64,000 nucleotides of DNA from positions 4,241,101 through 4,305,100 of the forward strand of contig NC_066838.1 of NCBI RefSeq assembly GCF_001640805.2, in the 5' to 3' direction. Below the pieces are notes generated by a model. That model was given only the letters and a program-made list of their open reading frames with translations, was not told where the DNA came from and did no database searches. This DNA comes from Lates calcarifer (Eukaryota; Chordata; Actinopteri; Centropomidae). Shown piece by piece: positions 1-14,472 of the stretch. How positions within the stretch are numbered: position 1 is the first letter of the stretch; each line of letters opens with the position of its first letter. The position numbers and the translations under genes are program-made.

Positions 1-2865
1 CCCTGATCTATCAGTCCTACAACCCAACCCTCTTTCTCCATCTGCACGCCTCCTCCCTCCATCCTCCCTTTTATCCTTTATGACGTTCTCTCCCTTTCCT
101 TGTCTTCCTTTTCTCCATTTGCCCATTTTGGCACATTCCAATCCTCTGCCATCATACCTGCTTTTCACACAAACTTTGCAGTCCACAAGTTTTCCTGTCT
201 GCAGTAAACCAGGTTTTGGACAAAGACTCTTTGGTGTTGCTTTGGACTCTTTGCCCACTGTTCGCAGCTGCTGCACAATGGGAAAAAGTATAAAAGTGGA
301 CAGAATTGCCAGTAAACTTGGTTTATTTGTGCATTTAGCACATTTTTCTTTTTCAAGCATTTTGAGTGTTCTCATTTATCCCATCATGTATATTCATATG
401 CTTGAAGTTGTTTATCGTGTGAGATCATTTTCACTTATAAAGCATCAGGGTCCAGTGCCAAAGTCTGCAAATTCTGGTGCAGAGAACAGGCACAAGACCT
501 TATCCGCTCCACATATAATAGCCCTTTATGAGTCATTCGTGGTCAGAACAGGAAGCACAGATCCAGATTTGAGGCTTAGATTTGGAGATGTGCAGTTAAT
601 TTTTTTTCTCTGCCACTTCTTTTTTCTCTTCCTCACTGAGGAGTAGCCATGAGGGAGTGAGTCACGTCAGCTTTATTTCCCTTTCGTGAGTGCCTGCTGT
701 TTGGCTACACCATTGTGTTTCTCTTTTATTGTTCTCCTCTCATTGTGCCAATGTACAATTTTGCTTACTTTGGAAGGTGTTAAAAAGCCTAATTGTATAA
801 CCACATTTCAGGTTATGTTTTTGGGGGTGAATATAGTGTTTGAGACCTTACCATCCAAGTTTTTACGCTTGGGAAAGTGATTACTGTTTGCAAATACAAG
901 TCGAATTGTGATGTTGAACGACCAAGCCTGAGACCAAACAGGAATCAAGTGCTTAAACACTTCACTGTGAACACCTCAAAGGCCAAATACTGACTGTGCG
1001 ATACAGCTAGTGTTTCACCACCCACAAAAAATACAGCTTATCAGTGTTAATGATCTTACTGTCCCAGTGCCAAAGTGACACACCTTGGCATGAGCACAAT
1101 AGCTGTCAGATTACCCTTTACCCCTCTGTTTATGTTAATTCTTTGATCTCCTTTGTTACACCAAATGCCATATATTATGTATCACAAAGTGAAATTCAAT
1201 CACTTGTTTCAAAAGAACCACAGGGAATTTAGCTCTAATCATGATGTCCCAGTTTTCCCACCTTTCTCTATAGGTAGTCCATTAGTTTGCCACATAGCCA
1301 TGATGAATTCCTCACACTGGAGGAGCTTTGTGCTTTTATGGTGATCAGACTGTGAGTTCTATTTGACCTTTTTGGCATTTTTCTCATAGCTCTGTTATCC
1401 TCTCTCTCAGTGAGGAGGATCTGACAGAAAGTAAGCCTCAGCAACCCAACACTCAACCTTTATATCTTTTAGGGGGATACTACACAGAGTCATCACATCC
1501 ATGTCACACATATCTCACAAAGACACATCTTACAATTTTGTTCTCCGTACTTCTGTGTTGCTCAGCATACTGTACTGCAGGGAATTACAAATTTTTCCTC
1601 TGAGGAATACCAGAACAACTGTGTTCATAAATCATGAAAACCTCAAAGATGTGCTGTCATTGAGTAGAGGCAGGTAAACTGATATTATTGTTTAGCTTTA
1701 TCCTAAAGCGATATATGAATCATTTGTTAAAACTAAAATACTAATTTAATGGTAGAAATGTTGCAGAAAATGTTAGATACCACATTTACCATTTTAAGGC
1801 ATATTAAGAAATTATAAACACACAGGTTTAAGCTATGGTTGATGTATTATTTATGCATCATATTCATTAATTTACTTACATGACATAGTTCAGATAAACT
1901 CACTAATGGTGCCTGCTGTACTTTAAACAATATATAATCACCTAGCTAACAGTGTCATAAAACTGTGCTCAAAAGATAAGATATGTTATGCAACTGTTTT
2001 GGCCCATGCCACCCACACTAAGTGGCCACCATTTTGTCTTTAAACCCAAATTACCCCACATCACACCAACATGAAGAGGGCCTCACTCAGCAGCCAAACA
2101 TTAGAGTAGGCCCAACTTAAACACTGCAATCAGGCTTTGTATATCATCTGCTTTTGTGTGAGTTTAAACACAGACACACCCAGCTACACACTGAGGCCAA
2201 AGCAAACAAGGCCCTGGGAAGCTGGGACATGAATATATATGTACTTGTATACTGTGGGTCCCTATAGCAAAATGGTTTCTAATGTTGAGAATAATGAGAA
2301 AAGAAGAGACAACACAAAAACCATTCGCTCACTTGGACAGCTCACCTGTGACAGACCCACCCAGCTCTTCCAAGATCACACAGTGATAAAAACTATGTGA
2401 AAACATGTTGTGGAACTGAGACAGCACATGGGCTCTTTCCACTCTGCACAGTACTAATCTACTGTCTGTTGGCTGAAGGCTGTCTGCAGGATAATGTTAC
2501 ACAAAAATACCTGGCTGTTAGTGGCACATCCTCGTCTTATGCATCTTGTTCTGCTGCTAATCCCTTTCTTTGTGCCATACATGCTGTTTATTCCAGAACA
2601 ACAGAACAACATTCTGTCTGAATGCCATACTGTATTACTTTGGGTCAACAAGGCTCCAAGTTGAATAGCAGTACACAAGAAGGATAGACTGATTTGATGC
2701 ATAACTGTATGATGTCATTTTTCCATAAGATTCACAGCCTGTTATAATAATGACTCTTGAGAATTCTTAAAGTAATTAAAAGCAATAAAACTGTGACCAA
2801 AGGCAAGCAGTATAACATACAACATAAATCTCATAGACAGTGGTACCAGTATTCCTCTGTGAGTC

Positions 2866-3151
2866 TTATTTCAGAGTTAATATGCTGATATCCATAATGG
2901 TAGCAGTGTGAGGCTGAGGGCATAACTCCTTCCAGTCCAATCCCTCCTTGCTAGTTACACTGGGACGTAGAGCTTCAGTAGAGGGAGGAGGGGGCATGCC
3001 ACTCCTTGTGTTTGACTGCACACAGATTTGATCTCCATAGAACTCCATCTCTTTATCTGTGTCTTGACTGCAGCAGATAGTGACCAAAACATGTGGTTTC
3101 CAGGGGAAGTGCTGTAACATGTCATAAACTAATAAATCTTTCTCTTGAACA
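2866..3151 (-). other. Doubtful terminal coding exon of an unidentified minus-strand gene
   Basis: On the minus strand an open frame starts after a possible acceptor (TTAATCCAG at about 3160-3152) and runs to TAA at 2868-2866, 90-odd codons. It is Pro/Ser/Thr-rich in its second half (SGMPPPPSTEALRPSVTS) and has KEGLDWKELCPQ and a hydrophobic end. I do not recognise the family. The polypyrimidine tract is weak and no upstream exon was found, so it may be chance. Confidence 0.15.
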
Positions 3152-4310
3152 CTGGATTAATGAGGTCTTTTGTGAATGCCTTGAAGGTCAATTCAAAGAC
3201 ATTATTTGCATCTTCATTAGAGGAACAGTCTAAATGATGTCCAGAGGTGATTAAACATCACAACACATAAACATGCTGCAGAGTGTTGGATTGTGTTTGA
3301 CTCTCTCAGTGTACACAATCCCAGGACAAGACAATTTCACAGATTGTATTGCTTGTATTATTAAAAATATGGAAGTGGAACATTTAAGTCCCAGAGGAAA
3401 AAACATGTCTATAGCTCAGGTACTGGGATAGCAGGGTAGCAAGGGCATTTTTGTTTTTCAGTGAAAAGTATTGTAAACTATGGGGTGGCTTGTAAAATGC
3501 TGTTGACTGTGACTGTGACCTCACCACCCTTCTGTATCTCTTAACTGGCTGTGCCAACTAGATTATAATTATATATCCCTCCTCACTGCATAAAAAAGCC
3601 TTGACACATTTTATCTGCAGACAAATGTAGCCCGACATTACTGCCATAAAGATGAGGATAAGGGCATTATTTTTATGAATGGAGCTCACACACAGTCAAC
3701 AGCATTGTTGGAGTATGAATCATACAGCTTGTGGAGTGAACAGCTGTGCCAGTTATGAGCAGATATGTTTGTGCCTTTTACAGATTTAACCTGACACTTG
3801 TAATTACAGATAGCCAAACACATAATTATTGAGACACACACACTTGCAGAGGAAGAGACAGAAACAGTAACTAGAACACACAGTATTTTTTATAAATCAA
3901 GACATAATATTCTGTATGTGCATTGCCCAAAGGCCTACACAGCTCCTCTTACATCCATAGGTTTCACTAAACCTCTAAAACATTTTGTCACTCAGTCGTG
4001 ACATGAGGATGAGCTAAACTTGGAGTTTTATCAGTCTGATAAATACCACTTGTTGAGGTAAGTGTCACTTGTCCCTACCAGGTTCTAAAATCCTCCTCTG
4101 AGCGTTCCCACTACAAGCTGAAACACTCTCTTTTCCAGGCTGGACTCCAATGTTTTTCCTGTGACTTTTCTTTTCCATGCTCTTTCTCAGAACCACTGAG
4201 CTTTCTGGATGTAAAGTGCTGGCATTTGAAACACACTGTTGGTATTGTTCTGGGGCTCCATGGGGGTGGTCACTTTTCACTTTATGATGCCCAGGATGTA
4301 GCTACTTGTT

Positions 4311-4352
4311 TCACTCACTCACTCACTCACTCACTCACTATCTATCTATCTC
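4311..4352. repeat. Compound (CACT)n-(CTAT)n microsatellite
   Basis: About seven CACT units run into three CTAT units. It lies in intergenic DNA, with no sign of a functional role. Confidence 0.9.
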
Positions 4353-5648
4353 TGTACACAGGCGGTCTACAGACAATAAGAGCAGTAGCAAATTTAACAC
4401 TTGAAATTCATAGTTATTTTTAAAGTCCAGTCTTTTTGAAACAAAAGCAACTTCCCATTTTTTGTCACCAGCTATCAGTTTTACCCACTAAAGAGTCAGC
4501 TGGCACATGTTTGGCTTTAGCTTGCAAGCTAACTTACAGTAAGTGTGGCTTGGTTGAAAACTCTATCTCCAGCTGACCTGCAAAAAAGTCTGAATATATA
4601 TCTATGATATTAACCCCTTGTAATGATATAAAACAGACTGACTTGGGTTAAAGATACCAGGATGATCATCCATATGTCTAGGACAAAGTGAAGAAGCAAC
4701 ACCGATCTTATATGACAGTTGCACGTGATCTCTATGTATCTCTTGTATTATAGATTAAAAAGGATTACACTGTTTCTGACTAACTCTTCAGATATATACT
4801 ATATTTATGCTTTATTCTAAGTATTTTTGAAGACTTTGAGAAAAGGATTTTAGGTTGAGGACAAAAAAATAAAATGGCAAACTCATCTCAGGTAAAATTC
4901 TCTGGTGTTACCCTGAACTCTGATATAACCTGTAATCTGCAAGGTACTGCAGTTAGCATAATCAGATGCTAACTCATGCCTCTGAAAGTACTGCTGCTGT
5001 TAGTAAGTTACTACTAGGAATTACTTAACTGGCCATGCTTGAACAGAAATCTGAAACATATGAATGTGGAGTGTGGATTGCTCCTCATCTTATCCAGAAA
5101 ATACATAAAGAAGCAGAAAGTTTTGGATGGAGCAGAGGCTTGTGGCATTTGCTTTCATTTCCTTTGGTTACAGATGTTTGTCAGAGCAGCTGACAACTGG
5201 GTGGTTTTGGCGATTTGTGGATGAAAACATTACTATCAAAACTTGAGTTTAATTGAAAATGTAAAGTTTTTTTTTAGATGTCTACACTTCATATAAATGT
5301 TGTTCAAATGTGCATTGATAACTATATATGAACATGCAGAAGGTTCTAGAGGAAACACAAGCCTTAAAACTGCATTCACCGTATGCCTTTGTAGAGAATC
5401 GGTTAATATTGTATAAGTATTAGTCAGCCTATTGCCAAGTTGCATAACACTGAACACTCGCTTCCTTTATGTATTTTAAGCATTTCTGGTTTCACTCAAA
5501 CGTGAAAAAGGATCTGTCATATATAAAAACCACATGCCCAGACAGTAACCACCAGGGGAGCAGAAGACACATAATTGCATTCTATCTTGTTGAAAGTTTA
5601 TAGCCTGAGGGACGCTTAAGAATAGTTCCACCAGATTGTCAAACAAGT

Positions 5649-5686
5649 CAACAGTCAAAAGCCACCAGATTGGCTTTTGACTGTTG
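5649..5686. repeat. Perfect 16-bp inverted repeat with 6-nt loop
   Basis: The left arm CAACAGTCAAAAGCCA (5649-5664) and right arm TGGCTTTTGACTGTTG (5671-5686) are exact reverse complements separated by CCAGAT. An 11-bp direct repeat CCACCAGATTG occurs at 5628-5638 and overlaps the loop at 5662-5672. Confidence 0.85.
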
Positions 5687-6275
5687 TCTCCTGAGGTACA
5701 AAAGACAGATCATGAGCAGTGTTGTCTTTAATCAATAAAAATCTTCATATTTGACCTACAAATCTATTTCATGTGAGTAATTGAAACCACGCATACCAGC
5801 TAAAACAACAGGGACTATTGTAAGCAGTACTTAAATTGGAAACAGATTCACACAAACTTTTCTGTACTCGCGCCCAGGTTAACTCTATTCTACTCAACTC
5901 AACTCAAACTCTAAATTGGCTCTGCAAAAAAAAATTCATACTCTTCCCTTTTCCATTCTTTTCCCATGTACAGCCTCTGCCACCGGTTATTTATCTTAGC
6001 ATTGTTCTACACCCTGGAGGGACTGTTTGGGTTATCAATTTTTTTCACATTTTTCTCCTCAAAGTGCCAAGGGAACACTCAGGCTTAGAGTATAATATGT
6101 ATCATGAATCTGTTTTACATGAGGGCTACGTGTGTGAATGAGTCTGCCTGTTCAGTCACTTGCCAGGAAGAGCGGCGACTACAAATCTCCAGTGACACGC
6201 ACACTGCACTGTTTCCACGGATACTGTAACTGCGTTCCATACGTAATTACACATTGTATGGTTCCATGTATCCCC

Positions 6276-6374
6276 GTATCCATGGCAACCACACCCAAAC
6301 TATTTCCATGGTAGTCACATATGCATCTGGCAAAGTCATCACAACTCTGTGGTAATCCCCGTTGCCATGGTGAC
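6276..6374. promoter_or_regulatory. Pair of X-box-like palindromes (possible RFX sites)
   Basis: GTATCCATGGCAAC at 6276-6289 and GTTGCCATGGTGAC at 6361-6374 each match one half of the RFX X-box consensus (GTNRCC, 0-3 N, RGYAAC) perfectly and the other half with one mismatch. A related TTCCATGGTAGTCAC lies between them. The nearest gene is 9 kb away, so any role is speculative. Confidence 0.3.
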
Positions 6375-9300
6375 TGTGGGTGTGGCGAGGGCTAGAGTGA
6401 CATGGGCGGTAGGAGGAGGAAAAACTGTTACAGTGGGATCACTCAAGGACACACACACATACGCACAGAATCATGAGAGGAACATGTGGTATTTGTGTGT
6501 GTATGTGCTGATAGAAACAGAGGACGGATGAAATGCGTATGTGATTCATCTTACACACACGCTACAAATAAAGTCCTTGTTTTATATATTAGGAAATGTT
6601 GCCGTTCAAAAAGAGAGGAAGGAAAGAGCAGCAGACAGAAAATCAAGTAAGGAACCCAGTGTTTTGTGGGCACTGGTAAACTGGGCGCAAGGCCACTGAG
6701 CTGAGTAGAACCAGGTTTTTCCATGGAACATGTTTGCTTTTTCTCCTCCCCCTCTTCCCTCCTTATTTTTCTATCCATACTTTATTTTATTTGTTCAAAC
6801 TTCTGTGAGAGAGTTATAAATATCAGGCTGGAGTTGGCACCATAGTAGAAAAAGAGCATCATAGTTGGTTGGTTGGCCGTTCTGTAGCACTGATGTGCAA
6901 AATTATCTTCCAAAATCCAAAAGTCCACACAAAGTTACTGAGATGTATTTTTTTTATTTTTTTTATTTCTTTCCCAGTGAAATGGTCTTGCCCCTCCAAC
7001 TGTCTACATTTTCAAAACTCTAAATTTCATTCAGAATTGACCATTCTCTGATTTCAATGAGAAGTGAAGAAAACGTTGGAGTGTCATTTCTAGCCAGTGG
7101 CCATCAGTTTTGTCAGCTCAAATGACTACTGTCATGGTAAATTTTATCAACTGCAATCTATGTTTTCGCTTTTATGTTACAAGAGAAAGACTTAAAGGAT
7201 GAAGACTAACCAGTGTGTTTGGTAAATGCATCAGTACTGATGGCATCCAAGACCAGCTTCAACACTGAGGAAATACTACACTGTGGACATGTTATTATCC
7301 ACAGAGCTTATTTAAAATGTAACCTGTAGCTCCACAAACTGAGGTAATTAGCTAATGATGTGTTCTTTTGGTGTAATGCTACTGTAGGTAGTAGACTAGC
7401 AAACTCAACATGCTAATGATTGAGTGAAAGCAACAACAAACACATCATTTATTTAATTCCTTACACCTTTGTTCTTTTGTTTTTGGTTGGAAAAACATAA
7501 AAGAAGGCAGCTTTTTCCAGACTCTTTGTATACTGAGTATCTTTCTCACTACAATCCCATGCTGCTTTGATGTAGAGAAATCCAAAGCTTGACAGGCCAG
7601 CTATACATAGTTACAGCTGTAAAACTATGACTGGAACATTGCTTTTCGGGTGAGGATTTTAGTGACCAGTCATTTGATTTAGAAAGATTTCCCATCAAAT
7701 TCTACTTATATACTTTTTCAGAAGAGAAACCTGAAAGTAAATTTTGAAATTTCCCTGAAATTTTCCACGGTGCTAGTGATTATCTGCCTGAAAGTTACTG
7801 TAAATAAGCAGAGCAGTCATGTGCTAATTATTGAGTAGAACCCGGTCTACAGTCCAGCTTTTGGGCAGGAATGACAGGTATGCCTGAAATAACAGAGTCT
7901 GGCGTACAAGATGATCCTGGGTCTACAGAAAGATTTACTGCTGGGGAACATACTGCACCTGTGTCTACTGGGAGTTAGTACTAAGCTGCAAGGTTATAGC
8001 TGAAGTATTGGACTATCTAGCTAGCTAGGTCTGTGAACATCTAGGTAATGGTCTTTCTAAGTGCTATGGGAAGGTAACTTGACTTGCTTGAGGTTCTTTG
8101 GGCATTCCGACTCTCATCTGAGAGGTGTCTTCAGTTCTTAGTAATAGGAATTTAACTTCTTGTGGGGTCCTTAACATCTTGTGATGACTAACTAGCCAAG
8201 GATGTAGGTCACCATTGTACCTAGACCTAGAACCAACTTTCTGCTGCCAGTATCTCCTGCCTTTTATCATCAAATTATTTATTACTTTTGTCTACCAGGT
8301 GCCTTTTTGTTGTTGTGATGACAGAATGGTTTTCATCATTTCAATAATAACTGAATTTGGGCCCCAAATCTTGTGAATCTTTATCACAATTTTGACACAC
8401 AATCCGGTCTACGAATCAAAGCTATTATATTTGCCCTCAATTTTGTGGGTATTCTGTGATAACATAGCATATAAAGAGGTATTTATTTTATCTTCTGACT
8501 TTTAACTCCCTCACTCAGAGTCCTTCAACTACAAACCAAAGGACTGAACTGGCCTCACAGCTGGATTTCATACATGGGATGATACAGACGTGGGTGTTTT
8601 CAATTGTGTGTGGGTGTGTAGCGTACCTGTGTTTGATTGACTTTTGTTCCTGTTGTACCTGTTAAGCAGGACAACTTATCATTTATACGGGGTGTGCTTT
8701 AAAACCCAACAGGCACAGGGCTGGTTTGAGCCAAGTGGGTGTGGTTTCCACTCCATATATAATTGGTGCACAAAACGGCACATCCCAATTATGCCTTGGA
8801 TCGTCTGCCAGGTGCAGCCAATAACATAAATGCCATGTGTACCAACAGCATTGTAAACAACAGACACATATTTTACCTGGCTTATAGTAGAGCATTTAAT
8901 AACCACACAGGCACATCAGTGCTCAACCTGACTTCAACCTGAAGAGGGGTCCAGTCACCTAGAATAATGAAAGCATCAGACTGCATCCTTTTCATCCCAT
9001 TTAGTGAATATATGACATATTCATATAAATGTATAAGTAATAGCACTAACTGGAAAATTCACTTTATCTACAGTATATCACTTAACTTTACACAGTAAAA
9101 ATATATTTGATAACAAAGTAAACATCAATAAGCACAATTCTCCTCTGAACTCAATACATTCAAAGCACTCAGAGCATTCCTGTGTGATCTTTGCAGTTGC
9201 TATTTTTGTGTGGTTCGCGATTAGCATTATATTTGCTCACAGCAGTAGAGACATATGATTTAAATCTACAGCACGGAGTCATTCATCTTAACTGACAATT

Positions 9301-12300
9301 ACCATCATCAGCTTTTTATTACACATTGCACCATCTCAGCTCTGCGTAAATGAAACAGGGCTGTCAGTGGTAAGTTGACATCTGAATCCTACTCTGTCTG
9401 TTACTCCCTACTGGATGACATACGTAAGGATTACATAGTATGCATGTTATGTTTGTTGCCATTACATTACTGGGAAAGAAATACATTTTCCATGAAAGTT
9501 ATGTCATATTGAAAATTGTATGACCTGTGGAAAGGCCCCTTTATTTCTTATGTGTATTGGTTATAAGTGTCATTTTAAGTCCCCAAACCTTTCTGTGATT
9601 CCCTGCAACAATACCCATCAACAGAACACAGACCATCATCCACTTACATTACATACTGTTATAATACTGGTATTAAAAACAATACTGGTATTAAATAAAC
9701 AAGATGTTCTTTCCAAGATGTACTATTAACTAACATTCATTCTCTCAAAGTCTTTCAAGGGTGAGAGCTGTCTGCTTATGTGGGTGTGTGTCTATATAAA
9801 ATTTTATGTCCTCCACCAAATTATCCCATTAACTATTCATGTGGCAATTCTCTGTCTTTATGCAGCATCTTCTTTGCTTGCCAGTTTACATACCAGTGGT
9901 CAGAGTTCCTGTCTCTTCTCATACAAGTAGTTAGCAAGGACACTTATGATATGACATTATTTTGTTATTATTTTACATGCTGTAACAGGTGTAATTAACA
10001 GAATAAACAACAAATTCCCTCCATTTACATGTGTGCCAGTTCCATAGTCCTGGCATTATGCATGCTGGCTCACTGGGACACCTAAATGGAACTGAGCCAT
10101 TGTTGATGTTATTAGTTTGACCTGCGCCTGTCACTGTGATGATAAGTCAGAAGGCCTGCCGTGAAAGATATCAATTCAAGGAGCTCCTTTGTTGTCTGCA
10201 CTCAGAAAAAAATGTAAACTGTTTGCACAGATTCAAAGCTCAAACAGGAGGTATTTTTCAAGCTATCACTGTTCAGATTCCAGTACCCTTGAGTAAAGGT
10301 ATTGTGAAAGAGTACTTTCAACAAGATATATATAAAAAAAAAAAAAAAAAAACAGAAGTCGTTTCATGTGCTTCCCTTATCAGCTAATTTGGATAGTGAC
10401 TTGTGTTTGTTGTTATGACTGGTTGTAAAAATGGCTGGTTCATCTGCTTGTTCCATACTTTTTTTTAAAAGGTCAACTTTGGATTCATCCAGAAGGACAA
10501 GAATGTAGAATAAGTATAACAAGATGAATGTACAAGAAGTCACTCTTTTTGTGAACCTGAACAACCATATGGGTCGTTTGTCTCTACCCTCTGAAATGAC
10601 CCATAAGAGCATACCTGAGCCCTGCTGTCATGGTAGCAACAACAAACATGTGGTTAAGGGTGTGGAACGATCACAGTTTGGTTTGGTTTAGGCACAAAAA
10701 CACAAAAACAGATCATGTTTAGAAAGGAGTGAATAAATGATAGAAATCTGTGAAATGTTTTTTTTTATGTGTTTGTTGATATTGTTCATGATGAACAGTT
10801 TTGCATTTTAGCTTTTTAAATCCCAATGTAACTATGACACAACAGTGCAAAAGACTTAATCTACACAATGTTATCACTGAATGGAAGTATTCATCAGCGT
10901 CAAACTAAACTACTAGATTTTACTTTCAAATCTAATATTTATCTAGAAAAAACACACATAACCTGCTGTTTCTGAGGAAAGTGAAGTGAAACAAATCTGT
11001 GCAATCTGAGAGGGAGGGTCGTCTTTCACTAGTTTATGGTATAGAAGGTTCAGCTGAAACACAATAAGAAGTTAAAACACAAAGGGTTGTTCAAAATGCT
11101 GGGTGATTGCAGTGTATCCTGCCAGGAAGGGCTGCTGAACAACTAGAAACTGAACATTTAAACCACAGTAAAAACACCCCTTTACAGTAGTCTGTGACAC
11201 ATTTGATTAGCAATGCTTGTGTGAAGAGAAACCCAATATAACTCATGCTAAAGATACATTTTAGTGAAGGGTCATGACCAGTTCATCCTGCAAATTCTAC
11301 AATCTAGACATATGATTAACACAACAACTATTCCTCCACCCTGTGTGTCTTTTATGGTCAAGTGGAGCAAAGGGGTGAAAGAAAGTTACACCCATCAACA
11401 CACACCCTGAATGCCTGCCCTGCACACACTGCAGTGACACACTCAGTCAGGCACGTCTTGCACAAAGCTGACGGCTCCAGGTCCTCTGAGGTGTTTATAA
11501 AGTGTTACAGCACACACAGTGTAAAGGTCCATCTCTGTGTACACTCATTTATCCTGCTGTAAAATCCTGCTCACTGACACTCAGCCCCAGTCAAACAAGA
11601 AATATCAGCCGCTTGCTTAGCTTGTGATTTGCCAGCAGATACAGTATCAACCTCAGGCTATTGATGTTGTATTGGCAGAGGTTGACAATCACATCAAGCT
11701 TGTGAGTGGTCCTGATGAAAGCCTCATTACCACTGACTGAGGTGAATGGAATGAATGACACCCTTTCCAGATTAAACGACTGAAACTCAGTTTACCTCAT
11801 CACACAGAGATGTTGTAACTATTGTTCATAATTACGGTGCTGGTCATGTTAAGAGTCAAAATATGATTGGAAGCCTGTTTTACTACTGTAACAAAAGGCT
11901 GATTAAACCAGAGGCTTCAAGAAATGCCTGTTGTTAGCAGTTTTGTTTTAATAAGTGATTGTACAGTATTGAGGGACAGCAGGATTTATCTTTGGTATTC
12001 TGCTGATTCTGACATCATTTATCTTGCCAGCACACAGTAAGGCAATTAGACAAATCAAAATGATAGGAATCCTCTCATTTCATGTTTTTTCAGGTGTCAT
12101 GTGATGGTGTCTAGACTTGAATGTACAAACCAGGGCCTGTATTTGGCAAACTTCTAAAAATAACACTTAAGAATGTTCCAAAGAATTACATTTGTCAAGT
12201 TACTTACTTCTCCCTAAAGTTGCATGATTACATGTAAGCACTTAGCAGGAATACATTTAAGTTTAGGTGTTAGTGTTAGGTGTAAGTGTTATTTCCTATT

Positions 12301-13511
12301 ACTGTGTGTAGGTAAGCATGAACTGGGGTCACTCAGATTTGTTTTTATATCACTTTGGAGTGTTGACCAAGTTAAATCAAGCAGGCAGGTTGCTGGACGA
12401 GCAGGTCCAAACAACAAGTTGTTGACATCTGAGAGGTGTGCATGTCTGTTCCTGTGTGACCTGCAGTTACCCATATCGCTCTGCATAGATCTGCACAGAT
12501 GTTTGTATGTATAATTCTGCTGTAACCCTACATCTGCTGTGCTGTTCATTCTTTGAAAAAATCCTGACATTATAAATAATATATTATATATAGATGAAAA
12601 TAAACTAGAGCAGGAGTGAATGCTGTTAGACACAGTAATAGACAGTAAAACATTACTGAGTGCAGACTATGAAGAGGCATAAAAACCCTAAGTCAATATA
12701 AGCTTTAACTTGTTGTTTACACTCCTGATGAATACAAGAGTGGTTTTCACATCCTATCCAATGTTTAAATCAAATGCAAATAATAGGCTAAGGATACCAT
12801 TTCCAAGATTTTATTTTTAAGCAATGCTATAAAAACAGGCCCAGACAAAAGGTGGTTCACACTACAAAATATCAACAGACTGGTAAGAGTCATTTAGCTT
12901 GGCCAGAGTAATGAGAGTCATACGATCATTCAAAACATGCTTCATAATTCATGGTGGAATTGCTGAAATTCAATTAACTTTCCAGCGCTCTGAGAAAGAT
13001 CTGTGCCTGTTTATAAGGGTTCAAATCAACATCCCACATGATTCAAAACCTGGTGATTGTACAGTATATGATCTCTATGATTTCACTGCAGTCATATGAA
13101 TTTCACAAAGCAAGGCAGGAATTCCCCTTTGGCACTATTTATTTTCATAACATACCGGATTTTTCTTATGTGGCGAAAGCTCAGACTCACATCCATGAGA
13201 TCGTGTCAATATTGCCACATGTTCTTTTTTTAGGAAGACTGAGTCAGTCCCTCTGTGCTTTGCGACTCTGTACATGGCCCTTGCAAATGTCCTGCTCTTG
13301 AGCTGGCATCCATTTTGGCTGAAGGAAGATGGGAGTGTATTTTATTTCGGTACGTTTCCATGACGATAATGAGGCCAAGAGCCACTGGCGGGAAAAGACG
13401 AAGGTTAGAGAAGACGGAGGAGAGAGGGTATGGTGGAGAGGGTTGGATTGGTAATGCCAAGACTCATGACTCATCGTGGAGGAGGAAATGAATGAGGGAG
13501 GAGAGGAACGC

Positions 13512-13525
13512 GGGGGGGGGGGGGG
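13512..13525. repeat. Homopolymer run of 14 G
   Basis: A pure G run in purine-rich sequence (13380-13530 is mostly GA-rich on this strand). It is a likely polymorphic or error-prone site. Confidence 0.9.
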
Positions 13526-14472
13526 ATTGGTGAAGAGACTGTTGAAGGTTAAGCTGCCATAGTTTCACTGTACAGCATGGTGAGAAACATGGTGGAGTTA
13601 TAGTACAGACGATGTTTTCTGTGTGGTGTAAGAATTCTTTACTAAGGTTTACACAGTGAGTTGTGAATTATGGAAAGGTCTTTATAGAGATTAACAATAC
13701 ATCACAACTTTGGTACCTGAAAAAGGTTCATGCCATGTAGACAGTCATGAGCAGTTGTAAATATGCATACGCATAACAAAAAACTTTGACACTAGCATTC
13801 ATTGTTTTTTAAAGCCGCAGGCTCATTGGCGTTGACATAAAATTCCTCTTGTTGGACAATAATGAAAGCCAGCTGGTTAGTGCAGTTCAACTAGTTTGCA
13901 GATACAGGTATACAGCTGTGGTAGCTAGTGCAGTCCTGTTGCTTGAATATTAAAATATGGGCATGATCACAGTTGGATTTCCCAGTTTCTGCTCAGCATC
14001 ATATGCTATTTAAATGTTTTTTTTGCTTTGTTGTTGTTGTTTTTAGAAAACCAAACAAGACAAGTTTGTCTTGTCTGATGTCCCTTTCTGAGTTTGATGG
14101 TGTATGCTAACATAAAAGTAAAAGGCTCCATTATTACCTGTCTGGTCCTGCGCTGATCAAATTTTGTAAATGTGCACCCAAACTCGTGCTGCAAAGGATG
14201 GTGCCAGAACTGGCCCCTTACCCTCAATTATTTTTAAATCAAACCCATCAACATCTGATTTTGAGGTAACCATCTATCCATATATCCAAAGTTACTGCCC
14301 CATTGCTGTCAGTCAGCTGCATTCTTACCTCTGAAATCATGATGAATTAAGGGGTGAGAGGTTGTTTCTCAGACATTCACAATAATAAAAATTGTGGTGT
14401 CTAATCAGGACCGGTAAATTAAGCCTTGCCTTCAGACCAAGACAAGCTAGTCATTAGAGTGGGATCAAACTT

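Noticed and set aside
80..646. 188-codon open frame at the left edge
   Set aside because: Low-complexity Phe/Leu/Ser-rich start, no domain, no splice or promoter context, and codon use unlike the real exons; most likely chance.
8644..8906. Open frames on both strands over the same 250 bp
   Set aside because: Mutual shadows without domain or conserved motif; CCATATATAATTGG in it is not a proper CArG box.
9660..9700. Two close copies of AATACTGGTATTAAA
   Set aside because: A short local duplication only; too small and isolated to be a repeat array or regulatory module.
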